From contig CAIXQV010000571.1 of the NCBI GenBank assembly GCA_903921605.1, forward strand, positions 1 through 24,043: a stretch of 24,043 nucleotides of DNA, written 5' to 3'. The position numbers and the translations under genes are program-made. The notes under the pieces are model-generated. The model made no database searches. It was not told the DNA's origin and saw only the letters and a list, made by a program, of their open reading frames with translations. Positions 14,902 to 23,447 of the stretch are shown in pieces. Every line of letters begins with the position of its first letter. Within the stretch, counting starts at the first letter, position 1. Source of the DNA: an uncultured Planctomycetaceae bacterium. GTDB taxonomy: Bacteria; Planctomycetota; Planctomycetia; Planctomycetales; Planctomycetaceae.

Positions 14902-17379
14902 CTAGCGATTGAAGAGGAATCCGGGGCTGTTAATCAAGGCCCACATCAGGTCTTCGCCAGCTGCCTTCGCATCACCAGCCGTTGCAAAGTATTCAACGGC
15001 TCTCGTTGACTCCTCAGCCGACGGCTTACGGCAAAGAGCTGACAGATAGATTGTTTCAATCAGCTTGTCGTTCGGCACTCCAGCTGCGACGGTCTTTGCG
15101 ATGACTCCCTGCGGATGCGCGATCGCATCACCGATCGTCGGCCCGTTCACCATGTTTAATGTCTGGCCCAAGCTAACATCGCTGGTTCGTTCGCATTCGC
15201 ATGGTGATTCCCGAGGAGCACGGCCGAACATATCCAGAAACGCCACTTCGACGTCAGAGTCCGGCAACTCGGAAGCACGGAACCCGGCGGGAACTCCCGG
15301 CAATGCTCGCGGAGCACCCGTCGCCTGAATGATCGCGTCATAGAGTTGTTCAGCAGAAAGTCGTCGCGGCAACGCATGGGAGAAGTTGATCGTATCATCT
15401 TCATTCCACTGCCCTGCGTCGAGACTTCTCTGGTATGTCGCGGAGTTACAGATCGTTCGAATCAGCTTCTTCAGGTCGTAACCGCTTTCTACAAAATCCT
15501 TGGTCAATGCATCCAGCAGTTCCGGGTTGGAAGCCGGATTCCCTGCGCGGATATCGTCGACGGGATCAATGATTCCGCGACCGAAGAAGTAGCTCCAGTA
15601 GCGATTAACGATGCTGCGGGCAAAGTACGGATTTTCTTTAGCCGTCAACCACTGAGCCAGCTGCTCACGACGAGTTGATGCCGCATCAATCGCGCCGGCG
15701 TGAGCAAACGGAAACTTTGGATCAGCCGGTTGATTGGTATCCGGATTCACAACGGCCGCAGGTGACGCCATCGTAAAGATGAATTCATCACCTTCCGGCA
15801 GCGGACGTCGCCCAACGTCAGCGAAGTAAGCGGACAGTTCATAATACTGTCGCTGTGTCCAGCGCTCGAAAGGATGGTCGTGACACTGATTGCAGTTGAA
15901 GCGAGTTCCCAGGAATACCTGAGTCATGTTCTCCATCACGAGCTTTGGCTCGCGAGCGATCCGGAAATAGTTGGCCGCTGGATTTTCATAGGCACTCCCG
16001 TTCGCCGTGATCAGTTCTTCTGCAAACTGGTCGAAAGGCTTATTGGCGGCGACTGATTGTCGAATCCAGTTGCGGAAGGCCCAAACACCACGCTCGGTGA
16101 CTGTCTTGCGGCGATTCAGCAGAAGATCACTCCATTTGAGTGTCCAGTGTTCGACATACATCGGGCTGGACAACAGCTTCTCGATCATCGCTGTTCGCTT
16201 GGCAACCGGTTCAGTCGTATCCGCGACAAACGCCAAAACCTCTTCGCTGGTCGGAGGAACACCCGCGATATCCAACGAAATTCTCCGCAGGAACTCGGCA
16301 TCATCCGCTGCGGCGGATGGCAGGATCTTCATACGCTGCAGTTTGCCGTTAATCAGCGTGTCAACGTAATTGTATTCCGGCTGCGGAGCCCACTGGTAAC
16401 CATCACGATTGCCCAGAATAGAAATCGGTGCCGCCGCATAATTGCCCTCGAAGCGTACCAGAGCGGCCGCTTCACCTCGCTGAACGGCGGTGATTAGTCC
16501 CTGCTTGGAGACTGTCGCGACTTCGAAGTTGCTCGCATCAAAAACGGCTTCGCGAGTCACATCGCGAGTCGTGCCGTCGGCATACTTTGCGATCACAATC
16601 AGCTGTTGCTGATCATGACGAAGCTGTAGCAGTGGTGTCGGCGGGTAAACTTCAATTCCGGTTACGCGAGCTGCGTCCGGTTTGTATTGGCACCCTTCAG
16701 CAATCCACTGTTCGAGAACTTTGTAGTATCGAGATTCTTCGTCGAATAGAAATCCGCCTTCATGAGGCACGCCCTGCGTAGGCTTCAGCAGCATCAGGCT
16801 CTGGGAAGGCTCCGAACGATTGAACCGTCGGCCGGAAAGGTCGTCCACGAGTACTCGATAGTCGTAGACCGAATCATATCCGCGAAGCGACAACTTAAAG
16901 CCATTCTTGCCAGCCTGAGATCCATGGCAGGTTCCCTGGTTGCATCCAACTTTGCTGAGGATCGGATTCACTTCTCTAATGAAATCGACATTCATCGGAT
17001 CGGCCGAAGTCACATGAACTTTGACCTCTGTCTTCAGTCCTTCCGCTTCAACAATAATCACCCCTTCACCAGCAGCGACAGGAGCCACAAAGCCTGCGGC
17101 GTCAACCTGACAAACTGGGGACTGAGTCGAAACAGTGGCCTTGGAGCTGAGATCAATCCGCTGCCCGTCGCTCATCACGCCCGTCACGAGAACTCGGCGA
17201 GAATCGCGGATTGATGAAAGCGTCAACTCCGGCGGATAGACTTCAATCGCGGTGAACGTCCGAGCAGGCCCGGTGGATTCCGCCGCTGGCTGCTCCTGAG
17301 CAAGCGCAGAAGAGGCCAGCAGAAGTCCCATTCCACAAACGAAAGATATCCAGCGAAGTGCATTGGTCATCGTAATCAT
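14902..17379 (-). CDS. DUF1549/DUF1553 protein with Ig-like (BIG2) domains and two haem-like motifs
   Basis: This exported protein of about 825 aa has, in order, a signal peptide (1-28, ending SSALAQ), an Ig-like domain (about 40-125, FTAIEVYPPELTLSS) and a cytochrome-like segment. That segment carries Cys146, Cys151 and His152 (CNQGTCHG, spacing CX4CH) and GKNGFKLSLRGYD. A second Ig-like domain follows (about 240-325). DUF1549 comes next (AEFLRRISLDIAGVPP; CNQCH at 496-500), then DUF1553 (IVNRYWSYFFGRGI; end INSPGFLFNR). The biochemical role is not known, but CxxCH motifs suggest haem c and an envelope location. I chose ATG 17379 because it gives a normal signal peptide; the frame is open to an ATG at 17451, only 12 nt after the upstream stop. 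It lies 84 nt downstream of the cytochrome/WD40 gene, apparently in one operon. Compared with the 965-aa protein at 1935 it lacks the coiled-coil insertion. Confidence 0.92.
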   Translation of the reverse strand: MITMTNALRWISFVCGMGLLLASSALAQEQPAAESTGPARTFTAIEVYPPELTLSSIRDSRRVLVTGVMSDGQRIDLSSKATVSTQSPVCQVDAAGFVAPVAAGEGVIIVEAEGLKTEVKVHVTSADPMNVDFIREVNPILSKVGCNQGTCHGSQAGKNGFKLSLRGYDSVYDYRVLVDDLSGRRFNRSEPSQSLMLLKPTQGVPHEGGFLFDEESRYYKVLEQWIAEGCQYKPDAARVTGIEVYPPTPLLQLRHDQQQLIVIAKYADGTTRDVTREAVFDASNFEVATVSKQGLITAVQRGEAAALVRFEGNYAAAPISILGNRDGYQWAPQPEYNYVDTLINGKLQRMKILPSAAADDAEFLRRISLDIAGVPPTSEEVLAFVADTTEPVAKRTAMIEKLLSSPMYVEHWTLKWSDLLLNRRKTVTERGVWAFRNWIRQSVAANKPFDQFAEELITANGSAYENPAANYFRIAREPKLVMENMTQVFLGTRFNCNQCHDHPFERWTQRQYYELSAYFADVGRRPLPEGDEFIFTMASPAAVVNPDTNQPADPKFPFAHAGAIDAASTRREQLAQWLTAKENPYFARSIVNRYWSYFFGRGIIDPVDDIRAGNPASNPELLDALTKDFVESGYDLKKLIRTICNSATYQRSLDAGQWNEDDTINFSHALPRRLSAEQLYDAIIQATGAPRALPGVPAGFRASELPDSDVEVAFLDMFGRAPRESPCECERTSDVSLGQTLNMVNGPTIGDAIAHPQGVIAKTVAAGVPNDKLIETIYLSALCRKPSAEESTRAVEYFATAGDAKAAGEDLMWALINSPGFLFNR

Positions 17380-17463
17380 GGATACAATCTCTTCTTGATC
17401 AGTCACAAAAACTGCGGTCGGCAGGAGGCATTTCCCAGCGACGGACGCCATTCCAGAACAGAA

Positions 17464-18912
17464 CTAACCACCGGCCGCAGGAGTTGCAGGAGGAGGAGTG
17501 GCCGGGGTGACCGGCGCGGCTGGGAACGTATTTTCAACGGCCCCCGTTTCTGCATTGCACAGGCGGATCATGCCGTCGAAACCGGAAACTGCAACCTGAA
17601 GTTCATCCGGCCGAAAACTTACCGCAAACACCGGGGCTGTCAGGCCCGGAATATCCACAATCTTTGCGGGATCCTCAGTCAAATAGACGCGAGCTGCCCC
17701 GCCAACCGCCGTGCTGGATCCGACAATAAACTTGTTTCCGGACGTTGAAATATCCACGTCGCACAATCGCCCCGGCAGCTTCTGAAAGGCTCGGACAAGG
17801 TTAAAGTCGTCACCAATCTGACGCGCCTGCTCACGGAAAATCTTGTACATGCGAGGTTCCCCGTCAGCCCCCACAGAGATCACCATTTCCTGGGTTGGAT
17901 GACGTTGCACATCGACAAGTCCGCCCTTCAGTGCTCCGGGCGTTATGCTGGTGATATTGTCCACAAACTGACCACCGGCGACGATGGCCAGCTTCATCGA
18001 ACGATCACGACTGACAGTGATTAAGTGGTCGTTCTTCAGAGAAAACGTTGTGCCGTGAACCCAGTCCGAATGAGCATCCATTCGCATCACGATTTCACCA
18101 GTCTCCACCTTGGCGACTCGCACTCGATTATCTGCGCCACCGAAGGCGACCAGGGTCCCATCATTATTGAAGGACAACCCAAACATTGTGTCGTAAGACA
18201 GAATAATGGAATGCAGAAGCTTGCCTTCGGCAACATTCCACAACTGCACCTCACCAAACAATGACGGCGAGCCACCAGCCACTGCCAGAACTTGCCCATT
18301 GGGTGAAAAGACGACGGACTCAATTCGCTGAGATCGCCCGACCAGTCGTTTTGGAGGAGCACTTCCATCAAGAGTGTGAACCAGGACTTCGTGATATCCC
18401 GAAACCGCCAGCAACTTTCCGTCGGGAGAATAATCCATCGAGGTCACAACGGGCGGCGAGGTATAAACCGGCGGATGCTCGGCTGTGATCGCCTGAACTA
18501 CGTCGGCCGGAGTATCATCTTCGGCACCTTGTTCAATCCACGTCCGCAAAGTCAAAACCTGCTCGGCAGTTAGCGGTTCACTGTTCAACGGCATGTCAGG
18601 TTTTTCACCGGAGATGCGTTGAATCAGAGGACTCTCATCCGGCTTTCCAACGGCCAGCGAAGCTCCTGCTTCTCCCCCCTTAAGCAGTTCACTGACGGCC
18701 ACGACCGACAGCCCACCTTCCCGCTTGCCATCAAAGTGACACCCGGAACATCGTCGCTGCAGAATCGGGCGAACGGTGCGGTAATAGCTGATCTTCTTCT
18801 GAGTTGCAGCGGCATCCTGGGGAGCCGCCTGAGCAGACTCAATACCACCAGCCGCAAGCACAAAGCCAGCAGCAAGACTCAGAGCAAAAACAACGGGCAG
18901 CCTGATTCTCAT
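17464..18912 (-). CDS. Cytochrome c (PSCyt1-type) domain fused to WD40 repeats
   Basis: This exported protein of about 482 aa starts with a signal peptide (MRIRLPVVFALSLAAGFVLA). A planctomycete-type cytochrome c domain follows (about 40-130): RTVRPILQRRCSGCHFDGKREGGLSV. Cys55, Cys58 and His59 form the haem c CxxCH, and PDMPLNSEPLTAEQVLTLRTWIEQGA closes the domain, with a Met that may be the distal ligand. From about 145 to 455 come WD40-like beta-propeller repeats (VTSMDYSPDGKLLAVSGY, IESVVFSPNGQVLAVAGG, VFAVSFRPDELQVAVSGF). The last 20 residues are a Pro/Ala/Thr tail. The propeller probably scaffolds protein contacts while the cytochrome passes electrons, perhaps to the DUF1549/DUF1553 partner encoded next (inference). 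The ATG at 18912 gives a clean signal; a GTG at 18921 would add three residues. No SD is visible. Confidence 0.9.
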   Translation of the reverse strand: MRIRLPVVFALSLAAGFVLAAGGIESAQAAPQDAAATQKKISYYRTVRPILQRRCSGCHFDGKREGGLSVVAVSELLKGGEAGASLAVGKPDESPLIQRISGEKPDMPLNSEPLTAEQVLTLRTWIEQGAEDDTPADVVQAITAEHPPVYTSPPVVTSMDYSPDGKLLAVSGYHEVLVHTLDGSAPPKRLVGRSQRIESVVFSPNGQVLAVAGGSPSLFGEVQLWNVAEGKLLHSIILSYDTMFGLSFNNDGTLVAFGGADNRVRVAKVETGEIVMRMDAHSDWVHGTTFSLKNDHLITVSRDRSMKLAIVAGGQFVDNITSITPGALKGGLVDVQRHPTQEMVISVGADGEPRMYKIFREQARQIGDDFNLVRAFQKLPGRLCDVDISTSGNKFIVGSSTAVGGAARVYLTEDPAKIVDIPGLTAPVFAVSFRPDELQVAVSGFDGMIRLCNAETGAVENTFPAAPVTPATPPPATPAAGG

Positions 18913-19555
18913 GAGGATCACACTGATGAAAATGGGAAGGAAGGTTTCGGGCGGGATTCAATAGAGTAATGTGATTCCCGACAAAACGCAAAGATTCCGT
19001 CCAACTTCAAGCCAAGCCGAATGCCGCCGTGGTTTTCCGCAGCTTACGACTTGCCAGTGCCCTTTTAGCGCAAGACCGAGTCCGGAGCCTCTTCACGACA
19101 AGGGATTGCTCACCTTCTCCTGGACGCCGTTTGAATATGGAAGTCGCTTTTGGCAGCGCCACATGCATAGTTTAAGGCTCATCTCGGCGAAGCGAGTGGC
19201 GACAGTAGCCGTCTCGCTCCGTCGAGACGAGGCCTTGCTGGGGGATGTGGTTGAGGAATCACCGGGCTGATTCTCAACACCCTCTCCTTCTCATGGACGC
19301 AGTTTGAATTTAGAAGTCGACTTTTGCCAAATCACGTCGATCGAATAAGGCTCATCTCGAAGGAGTAAGTTGGGGCAATCGGCCGCTGTCCAGTCGAGAC
19401 AAGTCCACGCTCGCGTTGACTTCTGTTCTGCAGTAGATTGGGATATGAGAATATCTGATGTTCGTTGACGACGATCACTCCCATTCCAGATCCCACGTCG
19501 GAGCATCTGACGCTCCCGACTGTTCTCCGCCCGCTGAAATTCCTGAAGGTGTTTG
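18913..19555. other. Divergent intergenic region, no supported gene
   Basis: This 643-bp gap separates the cytochrome/WD40 gene (minus) from the sulfatase gene (plus) and should contain both promoters. Its main feature is the imperfect direct repeat at 19109-19410. The small frames present are Arg/Ser-rich and look like noise. Confidence 0.5.
19109..19410. repeat. Imperfect direct repeat, two copies of about 130 bp with 173-bp period
   Basis: Copy A (19109-19238) and copy B (19282-19410) share aligned blocks: CTCNCCTTCTCNTGGACGC, GTTTGAAT, AGAAGTCG/GGAAGTCG, CTTTTG, AAGGCTCATCTCG and GTCGAGAC. Between the blocks they diverge. Copy A also has a GTCTCGC...GTCGAGACGAG dyad. It looks like a decayed duplication or two members of a dispersed repeat family, about 145 bp upstream of the sulfatase start. 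Confidence 0.65.
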
Positions 19556-20941
19556 ATGAGCCACTTGCGAACGTTCGTCCTCCTGCTTATCCCCGGACTT
19601 TTCCTGGCCATTCCAGGACTACGAGCTCAGGAAACTCCGACCAGCCCCAATATCGTGATGATCCTGTCCGACGACCAGGCCTGGACCGATTATGGCCTGA
19701 TGAGACATCCGGATATCAAGACTCCTCATCTGGATCGCCTGGCTTCTCGCAGTGCGGTCTTCCGCCGAGGCTATACGCCCGTTCCGCTTTGTCGTCCGTC
19801 CTTGTTGTCGATGATTACCGGGAAGTATCCGCATCAACATGGCGTCACCGGCAATGATCCGAAGCCCGATAAATCCCTCAGCGACGCTCAGTACAACGCT
19901 TTGCGAGAACAGCTGATTTCAAAGATCGATCCGCAGGCGACACTGCCAAAACTGCTGGCTGAGAAAGGCTATCTCAGTATGCAGTCCGGCAAATGGTGGG
20001 AAGGAAATTTTTCTCGCGGCGGTTTCACCCACGGGATGACTCGCGGCTTTCCTCAGAAAGGCGGACGGCATGGCGATGATGGCCTTGAGATTGGTCGCAA
20101 AGGAATGCAGCCCGTCTTTGATTTTATCCAGCATGCGACAGAGGAAGAGAAGCCGTTCTTTCTCTGGTACGCTCCGATGTTGCCCCACACACCGCACAAT
20201 CCTCCGGAACGATTGCTGACCAAATATCGGCAGCCCGGCCGCCCGGAAGCACTCGCAAAATACTACGCAATGTGTGAGCTCTTTGATGAGACGTGCGGGG
20301 AACTGTTGAATCATCTGGACGAGAAGCAGCTGACTGAAAACACCATCGTGGTCTATGTCACAGACAACGGCTGGATTCAGGCGACTCCGGAGATGAAACT
20401 GGGGCCGGACTGGAATCACGGGTTTGCTCCGAGATCAAAGCAGACCGTTTACGAAGGCGGGATTCGCACGCCCATAATGATTTCATGGCCCGGGCAGATT
20501 GATCCCGGAGATCATCAGGAATTGGCCAGCACGATCGATGTCTTTCCAACTCTTCTTGCAGCCACTGGACTGGAAGTACCTAACGGTTTACCCGGTGTGA
20601 ACCTGCTGCCGCTGCTGAAGGACAAGACTCCTTTAGATCGCTCGTTCTTATGCGGCGAAAGCTTCTCACATGATATCATTGATATGGATCAGTACGAGGC
20701 CACGCTTCAATATCGCTGGTGTATCGAAGGAAAATGGAAGCTGATTCTGAGCTATGACAGTCCGCCGGATCGCTATGCGTTCGTGTACTCCGTGAACGAG
20801 CGAACTCCGCAGTTATTTGATCTGGAAGCGGATCCTCATGAGAAGCAGAATCTGGCGTCCAGCCATCCGGAAATTGTACAGAAGCTTGCCAAACATCTGA
20901 ATGACACGTGGTCGGTGAGTAAGAAGCCTGTCGGTCTTTGA
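19556..20941 (+). CDS. Sulfatase-family hydrolase, exported, with atypical CRPSL active-site motif
   Basis: This 461-aa protein has a signal peptide (1-24, ending GLRA) and then the sulfatase N-terminus PNIVMILSDDQAWTDYG with metal ligands Asp39 and Asp40. The nucleophile motif is Cys79-Arg-Pro-Ser-Leu83 followed by LSMITGKYPHQHG. Canonical Cys-type sulfatases have CxPSR, in which the Cys is oxidised to formylglycine and the Arg is important for recognition by the maturation enzyme. Here the Arg is Leu. Further landmarks are APMLPHTPHNPP, YVTDNGW (Asp-Asn metal ligands), KQTVYEGGIRTPIMISWPG, the FPTLLAATGL block and the C-terminal LFDLEADPHEKQNL. Length is typical. The ATG at 19556 has AAGG 6 nt upstream. 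It may desulfate polysaccharides outside the cytoplasm or act on another ester, and the substrate is unknown. The LOG gene lies 108 nt downstream on the same strand. Confidence 0.88.
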   Translation: MSHLRTFVLLLIPGLFLAIPGLRAQETPTSPNIVMILSDDQAWTDYGLMRHPDIKTPHLDRLASRSAVFRRGYTPVPLCRPSLLSMITGKYPHQHGVTGNDPKPDKSLSDAQYNALREQLISKIDPQATLPKLLAEKGYLSMQSGKWWEGNFSRGGFTHGMTRGFPQKGGRHGDDGLEIGRKGMQPVFDFIQHATEEEKPFFLWYAPMLPHTPHNPPERLLTKYRQPGRPEALAKYYAMCELFDETCGELLNHLDEKQLTENTIVVYVTDNGWIQATPEMKLGPDWNHGFAPRSKQTVYEGGIRTPIMISWPGQIDPGDHQELASTIDVFPTLLAATGLEVPNGLPGVNLLPLLKDKTPLDRSFLCGESFSHDIIDMDQYEATLQYRWCIEGKWKLILSYDSPPDRYAFVYSVNERTPQLFDLEADPHEKQNLASSHPEIVQKLAKHLNDTWSVSKKPVGL

Positions 20942-21049
20942 GCGGTCTGTTTGACTGCTGTTCTGGCCGGTCTCCTGACCGAGCCAGGCTCTCAGACTAA
21001 AGTTTCCAATCCCCCACTTGCCGTCACTTTTCATACGAAGACAATCACC

Positions 21050-21595
21050 ATGGCCAACGTCTGCGTCTTCTGTGGTTCGCGTTCCGGAGATCGCCCGGAG
21101 TACGCTCAAGCGGCGAATCTTCTTGGGGTTTATCTTGCAACCTCGGGCCATCGACTGATCTACGGCGGAGGCAGTACCGGCATCATGGGAGCCATCGCTG
21201 ATGCTGTACTGGAAAAGAACGGTCAGATCACCGGAGTTATCCCGACCCATCTGGCTCGTGTCGAACTCATGCATGCCGCAGTTCAGGACATGCGAGTCAC
21301 CGCGGATATGCACGAACGCAAAGCTCTGATGCATTCGCTGTCCGACATTTACGTCGTATTGCCCGGCGGCTTCGGGACGATGGAGGAATTCTTCGAAGCT
21401 GTCACGTGGGCTCAACTGGATCTTCACACTCGGCCCATCGCAGTGCTCAATCTGTTCGGCATCTACGATGGCCTGATGCAGCTCATGGACACGATGATGA
21501 ACACCGGCTTCCTCTCAGCAAAGTGCCGTGCTCATGTGACCGAGTTTCGAGATCCTCTTGCGATGATGGAATGGCTGCAAAGCAAAACGACATAG
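21050..21595 (+). CDS. LOG-family protein (TIGR00730 Rossmann-fold nucleotide phosphoribohydrolase)
   Basis: LOG enzymes hydrolyse nucleoside 5'-monophosphates (cytokinin ribotides in plants; in bacteria often AMP-like substrates) to free base and ribose 5-phosphate. The 181-aa protein starts VCVFCGSRSGDRPEYAQAA, then LIYGGGSTGIMGAIADAVL, and MHERKALMHSLSDIYVVLPGGFGTMEEFFEAVTWAQLDLH. The last contains the PGGxGTxxE signature with the catalytic Glu and the preceding Arg. Length is normal for the family, and no signal peptide is visible, so it is cytoplasmic. The ATG at 21050 is preferred over the open frame to 20951, because the family starts here; only a weak GAAG lies upstream. It follows the sulfatase gene but functional coupling is not evident. 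A hairpin terminator follows. Confidence 0.92.
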   Translation: MANVCVFCGSRSGDRPEYAQAANLLGVYLATSGHRLIYGGGSTGIMGAIADAVLEKNGQITGVIPTHLARVELMHAAVQDMRVTADMHERKALMHSLSDIYVVLPGGFGTMEEFFEAVTWAQLDLHTRPIAVLNLFGIYDGLMQLMDTMMNTGFLSAKCRAHVTEFRDPLAMMEWLQSKTT

Positions 21596-21615
21596 CGAAG
21601 TGCAAGGGAAAATGA

Positions 21616-21651
21616 AAAGGCCAGACTCAACGATGTTGGAGCCTGGCCTTT
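21616..21651 (+). terminator. Rho-independent terminator after the LOG gene
   Basis: A 9-bp outer stem (21616-21624 AAAGGCCAG / 21643-21651 CTGGCCTTT) encloses an inner CTCAAC/GTTGGAG pairing with one bulged G. GCTGTTTTGG follows. It starts 21 nt after the LOG stop and may also serve the convergent FAH-family gene. Confidence 0.8.
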
Positions 21652-21728
21652 GCTGTTTTGGATTAGTTCCCAACTGGTGCAAGAGAACCGGACGCTGACG
21701 CGTGCCGGCTGATTTCACCATATCCCCA

Positions 21729-22598
21729 CTATGTCTTGTCCTTCACGATCGGATTGGTCAGCGTGCCGATGCCAGTGATGGTGATCGACACTTCGTCGCC
21801 GTCTTCAAGTGTGAAGCTGTCGTCCGGAACAACTCCGGTTCCGGTCATCAGGAAGGCGCCGTTCGGGAAGACGTTTTCCTTGAAAAGCCACTTTGCCAGC
21901 TCATCCGGAGTTCGTTTCATCTGACTCAGCTTTGTTGCTCCGCCGAAAACGGACTTGCCACCACGGCGAATATCGAGCTGAATATCAATCGCATCCTGAT
22001 CCAGAGGCTTCTCTGCCAGCAACACACACGGACCAACACCGGCACATTGGTTGTACATCTTGGCTTGCGGCAGATACAGAGGATTTTCACCTTCAATATC
22101 GCGGGCTGACATGTCGTTTCCGATGGTGTAGCCCACGATCTTGCCGCTGGTGTTGATCACCAAAGTAAACTCGGGCTCCGGTACGCTCCACTTGCTGTCG
22201 CAACGAACTCGAAGCGGTTGGCCCGGGCCGGAAACGCGATGCGGAGTCGCCTTGAAAAACAACTCCGGACGATCAGCGGTATAAACCTTGTCGTAATGCG
22301 ATGCCGCCGATTCCGACTCTTCCATGCGAGCCACCTGGCTGCGCTTATAGGTTACGCCGGCGGCCCAGACTTCCTGCTCGTCAACAGGCGACAGAAACTT
22401 AACTTCCGCGAGCGGCACGAGCTTCGTGTCCGGCTTCAGCAGAAAACGAGCCAGCCCGACGGGGTCTGCGGAGTTCAAAATATCCATCAGCGAATGGCAC
22501 TGATCAATCTGAGTCAGATCCAGCGGCTGAACAGAATCCGCATGGACCGCAGCCACTCGCAAAGAACCATCATTCATTCGAACGCGTGCAAGTTTCAC
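21729..22598 (-). CDS. Fumarylacetoacetate hydrolase (FAH) family protein, possible 2-keto-3-deoxy sugar acid dehydratase or hydrolase
   Basis: The protein of about 289 aa has the FAH-fold catalytic region: EVWAAGVTYKRSQVARMEES, then PELFFKATPHRVSGPGQPL. PEPEFTLVINTSGKIVGYTIGNDMSARDIEGENP supplies the Glu-x-Glu and Asp ligands for a divalent metal. The C-terminal half has FLMTGTGVVPDDSFTLEDGDEVSITI, typical of the fold. Members cleave or dehydrate acylpyruvate and 2-keto-3-deoxy acids. The length and the KVYTADRPELFFKATPHR block resemble 2-keto-3-deoxy-arabinonate dehydratase-like enzymes, though only as a guess from memory. I chose GTG 22598, with AGGA 8 nt upstream and a normal family N-terminus; the TTG at 22634 would almost abut the SDR stop. 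It is cotranscribed with the SDR gene 39 nt upstream. Together they suggest sugar-acid catabolism. Confidence 0.87.
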   Translation of the reverse strand: MKLARVRMNDGSLRVAAVHADSVQPLDLTQIDQCHSLMDILNSADPVGLARFLLKPDTKLVPLAEVKFLSPVDEQEVWAAGVTYKRSQVARMEESESAASHYDKVYTADRPELFFKATPHRVSGPGQPLRVRCDSKWSVPEPEFTLVINTSGKIVGYTIGNDMSARDIEGENPLYLPQAKMYNQCAGVGPCVLLAEKPLDQDAIDIQLDIRRGGKSVFGGATKLSQMKRTPDELAKWLFKENVFPNGAFLMTGTGVVPDDSFTLEDGDEVSITITGIGTLTNPIVKDKT

Positions 22599-22637
22599 GA
22601 AAATATTCCTGTGATCATTGATGAAAAGAAACAAACT

Positions 22638-23447
22638 CTATCGAGCCGTCCAGCCGCCGTCGACGGTAATGAGGCTGCCTGTCATATAGCTGGCGGCCGG
22701 ACTGCTGAGCAGAATCGCGGCTCCCTGAATTTCATTCAGAGTTCCCCAGCGTTCCATCGCCACCGCGCCGATGATGTTCTTCTTCGCGTCTTCAGAATCT
22801 GCGATCGGAACATTCATCGGCGTCAGGAACGGACCGGGGCACAAAGCATTGCAGGTCACGCCCAACTGAGCCAGCTCAAGACCGAGTCCGCGAGTCATCG
22901 TGACGACCGCTCCTTTGCTGGCATTGTAAGGCGTGCGATTCGCCAAACCGACAACTCCCAGCGTGCTGGCAATGTTCACAATTCGTCCGTACTTAGCCTT
23001 TTTCATATGCGGCAATACGGCTTTGCAAGCGAGCCACGTACCATCCACATTCGTCTTCTGAACCTGTTGGAATTCCTCATAGGTCAGGTCAGCAATACTG
23101 CCGCGAATATTGATTCCCGCGCTGTTAATGAGAATGTCGATGCGCCCCGTTTGAGCCATCACCTGCTCGACCATTTGCTTGACGCTCTCGGGGTCCGTCA
23201 CGTCAGCGGAAATCGGAATGCTGGGCTTGCCGAAGCCAGTGGTGATCTCTTTTGCAACGGCTGTCGCTTCATCCAAACCACGACTGACGATCACGGTCGT
23301 CGCTCCGGCCGATGCTAAGCCGGCTGCAATGGCCGCACCGAGGCCTTTGGAGCCACCGGTGATGATGGCGACGTGGCCCGTCAGATCAAACTGACGCACA
23401 CCGGGCAGAGATTTCAGATCGACTTCGGGAAGAACCGTGGAGGTCAT
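22638..23447 (-). CDS. Short-chain dehydrogenase/reductase (SDR), classical
   Basis: This 269-aa cytoplasmic oxidoreductase uses NAD(P)(H). It has TGGSKGLG (30-37, cofactor site), NSAG (108-111), the catalytic Ser161 and Tyr174-x3-Lys178 (YNASK), and CPGPFLTP, ending with GSLITVDGGWTAR. The length fits classical SDRs of the gluconate 5-dehydrogenase/3-oxoacyl-ACP reductase type, so the substrate is open. The ATG at 23447 has AGGA 7 nt upstream. The next gene downstream is an FAH-family enzyme, and the gene across the divergent gap is a zinc alcohol dehydrogenase. These point to oxidation of a sugar or sugar acid, for instance fucose- or arabinose-type routes, rather than fatty acid synthesis (inference from context). 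Confidence 0.92.
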   Translation of the reverse strand: MTSTVLPEVDLKSLPGVRQFDLTGHVAIITGGSKGLGAAIAAGLASAGATTVIVSRGLDEATAVAKEITTGFGKPSIPISADVTDPESVKQMVEQVMAQTGRIDILINSAGINIRGSIADLTYEEFQQVQKTNVDGTWLACKAVLPHMKKAKYGRIVNIASTLGVVGLANRTPYNASKGAVVTMTRGLGLELAQLGVTCNALCPGPFLTPMNVPIADSEDAKKNIIGAVAMERWGTLNEIQGAAILLSSPAASYMTGSLITVDGGWTAR

